From Streptomyces sp. NBC_00083 (GTDB lineage: Bacteria > Actinomycetota > Actinomycetes > Streptomycetales > Streptomycetaceae), in the NCBI RefSeq assembly GCF_026343295.1, contig NZ_JAPELY010000001.1:3410001-3474000 (forward strand): DNA of 64,000 nucleotides, given 5' to 3'. Shown in pieces: positions 61,109-64,000 of the stretch. Positions within the stretch are counted from its first letter, which is position 1; each line of letters begins with the position of its first letter. Below the pieces are notes generated by a model that made no database searches, was not told the DNA's origin, and saw only the letters and a list, made by a program, of their open reading frames with translations. The translations under genes and the position numbers were made by a program.

Positions 61109-61750
61109 ATGTCGTACCTGCTGCACATAGACGCCTCCTCGCTGAGCGAAGCCTCCGTCTCCCGCAACGTTGCCCAGTCCTTCCGGGCGGCTTGGCGCGG
61201 TCCGGTCGTCCACCGCGACCTCGCCGCCTCGTCCGTGCCCCACATCACCGCTGCGGGCGTCTCCGCCCGAGTCACCGACTCCGCCCGGCACACTCCGGAA
61301 CAGGCCGAGGCCGCGAGGCTTCAGGACGAGCTCATCAACGAGTTCCTCGGGGCCGGGGCCTATCTGTTCACTGTGCCGCTGTACAACCTCTCCATGCCCT
61401 CGGTGTTCAAGGCATGGCTGGACCAGATCATGGTCGCCGACCGCACTTTCGGCTTCGCCGACGGCGCCCCTACAGCCGGCCGCCCGGCCGTGGTGATCTC
61501 TGCCCGCGGCGGCGGATACGGTCCCGGCAGCCCCAACGAGGGCAAGGACTATCTGGTCCCCACGCTGGAGACCATCCTGGGCTGGTCCCACATGCTCGGA
61601 CTCGACGTGACCACGGTGACTCCCGAGCTGACCATGGCGCCCCACGTCCCGGCCATGGCCGAGCTCGTCCCGCTTCACCAGACATCCCTGGCCGCAGCCC
61701 ACGCGCAGGCCCAACGGCTGGCGGAAGCCATCGTCAGCCGTGCGACCTGA
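61109..61750 (+). CDS. azoR: FMN-dependent NADH-azoreductase
   Basis: 213 residues, AzoR/flavodoxin-like fold. YLLHIDASSLSEASVSRNVA at the start is the FMN-phosphate loop (usually ..SPRGxxS). Then VPLYNLSMPSVFKAWLDQIM (about residues 90-109) is the family's most typical segment, followed by VVISARGGGYGPGSPNEGKD, matching the isoalloxazine loop. It reduces quinones and azo or nitro compounds with NADH. The ATG follows GAAAGG. It is not in an operon; its closeness to the HxlR/VOC pair, which often sense quinones, may be meaningful. Confidence 0.9.
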   Translation: MSYLLHIDASSLSEASVSRNVAQSFRAAWRGPVVHRDLAASSVPHITAAGVSARVTDSARHTPEQAEAARLQDELINEFLGAGAYLFTVPLYNLSMPSVFKAWLDQIMVADRTFGFADGAPTAGRPAVVISARGGGYGPGSPNEGKDYLVPTLETILGWSHMLGLDVTTVTPELTMAPHVPAMAELVPLHQTSLAAAHAQAQRLAEAIVSRAT

Positions 61751-62195
61751 GGTGCGAGGCGGGCGCCCCTTCCGGGATCGGCGGACTCGACCGCATGTGC
61801 ACCACCGTCCGGGATCACACCTGCCGCCGATGCCCGTACGCTCTCCGCTAGAACGGCCCCATTGAACGGCCCCTAGAACGGCCCCTAGAGCGGCCGGGGA
61901 AGAGGCTGCGTGCTCGGCTCGGATCGTCGGGCGAGTTCGGGATCGCCGCCGGGGGCCGCTCGGACAGCGGGGGTTCAGGATGCCGGCGGGGCAGTTCGCT
62001 GCGTGCCTCGCGGGCTCCTGCGAACTGCACCGGGCCGCGCTTCAACAACACTGCTCCCTCAAGCGCGCTCACAGCGCTGGGCACGGCCTCGGCCCCACCA
62101 CTCGCCGGCCTACCCGACCGAAACGGGCACGGATAGTCGGGTGGGGCAGGCACGTTCCCTCCTACGGTGATGGATCAGAAGGGAAGGAGACCGGA
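61751..62195. other. gene-poor stretch with short tandem repeat
   Basis: No gene recognised. The main content is the repeat array at 61848-61895. The right end holds GGGAAGGAGA, the ribosome-binding site of the AraC regulator. Confidence 0.45.
61848..61895. repeat. tandem repeat of a TAGAACGGCCCC unit
   Basis: Four consecutive 10-13-base units: CTAGAACGGCCCC, ATTGAACGGCCCC, TAGAACGGCCCC and TAGAGCGGCC. The repeat is in an intergenic region between the azoreductase and the AraC regulator. It could be a slippage-prone array or a multiple binding site. Confidence 0.8.
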
Positions 62196-63062
62196 GTGCT
62201 GGACCGGCTGAACCGGCTCATGGAGCACATCGAGACTCATCTCGATCAGCAGATCGAGGTGTCAGAGCTGGCGCGTATCGCTGCGACGTCCGAGTACCAC
62301 CTGCGGCGGTTGTTCTCCGCGCTCGCGGGCGTCCCGTTGTCGGAGTACATCCGGCGCCGGAGGCTCACCATCGCGGGAGCCGAGGTGCTCGCGGGCGAAC
62401 GGACGCTGCTGGAGGTGGCGGTGCGCCATGGCTACGGATCGGCCGAGGCATTCGCGCGGGCGTTTCGTGCGATGCACGGCGTCAGTCCAGGGGAGGCCAG
62501 GCGCACAGGTGCGGCTCTGCACTCCCAGCCCCGGATGTCCTTCCGCCTCGTCGTCGAAGGGAGTACCACCATGAAGTACCGGATCGTGGAGAAGGACGAA
62601 TTCCACATCGTCGGCCGAAAGGCTCGCGTCCCACTTGTCCACGAAGGAGTCAACCCGCACATCCTCGAGATGATCCAGGGCATCGCCCCCGAGACCGCGC
62701 AACGCATCACAGACCTGTCGGACCAGGATCCCGAAGGCATCCTCTCGGCGATCGTGCACCACTCCGACAGCCGGGAGGAGGGCGCCGAAATGGACTACTA
62801 CCACGCGGTCGTGACCGGCTCTGCCCCTCCCGAGGACCTCGATGTCCTCACCGTCCCGTCCGGCACCTGGGCCGTCTTCGAGAACACCGGTCCTTACCCG
62901 CATGCACTGCAGCACCTCTGGCGGGACGTCTTCACTCAGTGGTTCCCTTCCAACCCCTACGCGAGTCGGCCGGGCCCCGAGATACTCCGCACCCGACCGA
63001 CGCACGACTGGTCCGAGTCGACCAGTGAACTGTGGATCCCGGTCGAACGGACCACTGCTTGA
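62196..63062 (+). CDS. AraC-type regulator with GyrI-like effector domain
   Basis: 288 residues from a GTG with GGGAAGGAGA upstream. N-terminal AraC helices are at residues 1-110: LARIAATSEYHLRRLFSAL, YIRRRRLTIAGAEVLAGER and EVAVRHGYGSAEAFARAFRAM then HGVSPGEAR. A GyrI-like/Rob-type ligand domain follows (about 127-288): YRIVEKDEFHIVGRKARVPL, and the end FENTGPYPHALQHLWRDVFT with STSELWIPV. The domain binds amphipathic drugs in relatives. It is probably a multidrug or stress activator acting on genes outside the window or on nearby enzymes. Confidence 0.9.
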   Translation: MLDRLNRLMEHIETHLDQQIEVSELARIAATSEYHLRRLFSALAGVPLSEYIRRRRLTIAGAEVLAGERTLLEVAVRHGYGSAEAFARAFRAMHGVSPGEARRTGAALHSQPRMSFRLVVEGSTTMKYRIVEKDEFHIVGRKARVPLVHEGVNPHILEMIQGIAPETAQRITDLSDQDPEGILSAIVHHSDSREEGAEMDYYHAVVTGSAPPEDLDVLTVPSGTWAVFENTGPYPHALQHLWRDVFTQWFPSNPYASRPGPEILRTRPTHDWSESTSELWIPVERTTA

Positions 63063-63581
63063 GGAACCCCACCACGGCGCGGCCCGTTCGGCGGGGGTGA
63101 GGGTGCGGGGGTCTCGCGGAGGAGCCGCCGCAGGTCGCGGCCGGGACCCAGCGGGCAGCGGCGCGGCGTCTCGCTCGTCGCCTCAACTGGCCAGTGTCGA
63201 GGCCCATTAGGCGCTGCGTTTCAACCCGTCCTCAGGCCACCCTGATGTCTGACGGCACCTCACCCAGAGTCGCCATTCCGACCCGCTCGCCCCCGCCCAT
63301 CGCCAGTGCGCGGGGGCGTCCGGAGGCCCAGCCGCCTCCTCGTAGTAGTCCATTTCGGCCGGCCGGCTTCCTTCTGCGCATTATGGGCTGCATGGCGCGG
63401 TCGTCGAGTTCTGTCTCTGCCTCGGCGCCGCGCTCGTCACGCTCCGCATGCCGCTCCGCCGTGGTCCCACTCGCTACCGGTGGAGCGGCCGTCCCACAAC
63501 AAGGCGCCTCAAGTGAGCCATGTGTCTGTCGGGCTAAGCTCGGGACGACTGATAGTTGATCAGATGGGGGGCGGTACCACC
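63063..63581. other. gene-poor stretch with one small candidate ORF
   Basis: No firm gene. A minus-strand frame at 63207-63353 encodes 48 residues starting MDYYEEAAGPPDAPAHWRWA with good codon bias, but it lacks a ribosome-binding site. It could be a real small protein or a remnant. The right end carries GGGGGGCGG before the SnoaL-like start. Confidence 0.3.
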
Positions 63582-64000
63582 ATGGTGGACGAGAACAAGA
63601 GGGCGGTCCTGGGATTCTTCGAGGCGGTCAGCAACCGCCGGCTGGAGGACCTTCCCAGGTTCATGGCAGCTGACGTGGTGGACCACAACAAGATCATTCA
63701 CGGTGAGGTCGACGAGCCGGGGGCGGCTTTCGAGGGATTGCGCCAGCAGTTGGTCGCCTTCGATCCGCTCACGGTGCGCGTGGATGAGCTGATCGGAGAA
63801 GCAGACCGCGTGGTTGCCCGGGTGACCCAGAGCGGTGTTCATGGCGGAGTCCATCCGCGCATGCCTGCGCCGACCGGCCGGAGCTTCGAGAACGAGGCCA
63901 TCTGGATCTTCACTCTGGCCGACGGCAAGATCACACAGATCCGAGCCGTCAGCGACCGCCTCGGACTCTTCCTTCAGCTGGGCTGGCCGTGGCCACAGGC
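63582..64000 (+). CDS. SnoaL-like / ester cyclase family protein (3' end outside window)
   Basis: At least 139 residues, cut by the window end. The NTF2-like fold is shown by NKRAVLGFFEAVSNRRLEDL, the strand MAADVVDHNKIIHGEVDEPG, GLRQQLVAFDPLTVRVDELI, then SFENEAIWIFTLADGKITQI and RAVSDRLGLFLQLGW. The family includes polyketide cyclases (SnoaL), limonene-epoxide hydrolases and many unknown proteins. The typical length is 130-160 residues, so only a few residues are missing. Its ATG has a G-rich weak ribosome-binding region. Confidence 0.8.
   Translation, partial: MVDENKRAVLGFFEAVSNRRLEDLPRFMAADVVDHNKIIHGEVDEPGAAFEGLRQQLVAFDPLTVRVDELIGEADRVVARVTQSGVHGGVHPRMPAPTGRSFENEAIWIFTLADGKITQIRAVSDRLGLFLQLGWPWPQ

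Noticed and set aside
61848..61895. Tandem repeat read as a small CRISPR
   Set aside because: Units are adjacent with no spacers and only about 12 bases long.
1..64000. CRISPR arrays, tRNA and rRNA genes
   Set aside because: No regularly spaced 25-40-base repeats, cloverleaf candidates or rRNA-like conserved stretches were seen.

Overview
The window is very GC-rich, with strong third-position G/C bias, frequent GTG starts and several TetR/MarR/HxlR regulators divergent from single enzymes. It also carries an ECF sigma factor, an LAETG sortase substrate and an RsbW-like ATPase. Together these indicate a Streptomyces or closely related actinomycete, and probably an accessory part of the chromosome. 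No rRNA, tRNA or CRISPR array was seen.

Layout. 0.5-12.7 kb: small regulator/enzyme pairs (TetR + FAD monooxygenase, DoxX + LysR, epoxide hydrolase + TetR, amidohydrolase), a decayed IS5-type transposase, a Met/His-rich membrane protein with an ECF sigma factor, and a DJ-1/PfpI protein. 12.7-26.2 kb: one long minus-strand block that I read as an isonitrile lipopeptide (INLP) cluster of the Sco/Sfa/Rv0097-Rv0101 type. In transcription order it has an MFS exporter, a ketoacyl-ACP synthase III, an ACP, an isonitrile synthase (ScoE), an FcoT-like thioesterase (ScoD), an acyl-AMP ligase (ScoC), a carrier protein (ScoB), a C-A-PCP-R NRPS (ScoA), and then a siderophore-type ABC importer (binding protein, permease, ATPase). 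26.7-29.9 kb: a divergent copper operon (small membrane protein, CopA-type P1B ATPase, PCuAC-like protein) behind a CsoR-like operator, followed by a convergent Asp/Asn beta-hydroxylase. This arrangement suggests a chalkophore (copper-binding isonitrile) locus with biosynthesis, export, re-import and copper efflux side by side.

30.9-48.1 kb: TetR + type B carboxylesterase; an ABC ATPase/permease/secreted beta-propeller-phosphoesterase operon; an XRE-cupin regulator divergent from a BenE transporter; an SDR; an ArsP-like permease; an LAETG surface protein; a secreted DUF1906 protein; and a stand-alone FMN glutamate-synthase-like protein. 48.2-64 kb: PoxB-type ThDP enzyme, an OmpR-type two-component system divergent from a PepSY protein, a chorismate-mutase-like plus benzoylformate-decarboxylase-like pair, an RHH regulator-VOC-methyltransferase operon with a perfect palindromic operator, MarR + beta-carbonic anhydrase around another perfect palindrome, a barstar-like protein, HxlR + VOC, an FMN azoreductase, an AraC/GyrI regulator and a SnoaL-like gene cut by the window end.

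All functions are assigned by reading motifs; no database search was run. Start codons were chosen from Shine-Dalgarno spacing, overlaps and domain boundaries, and are flagged where uncertain.
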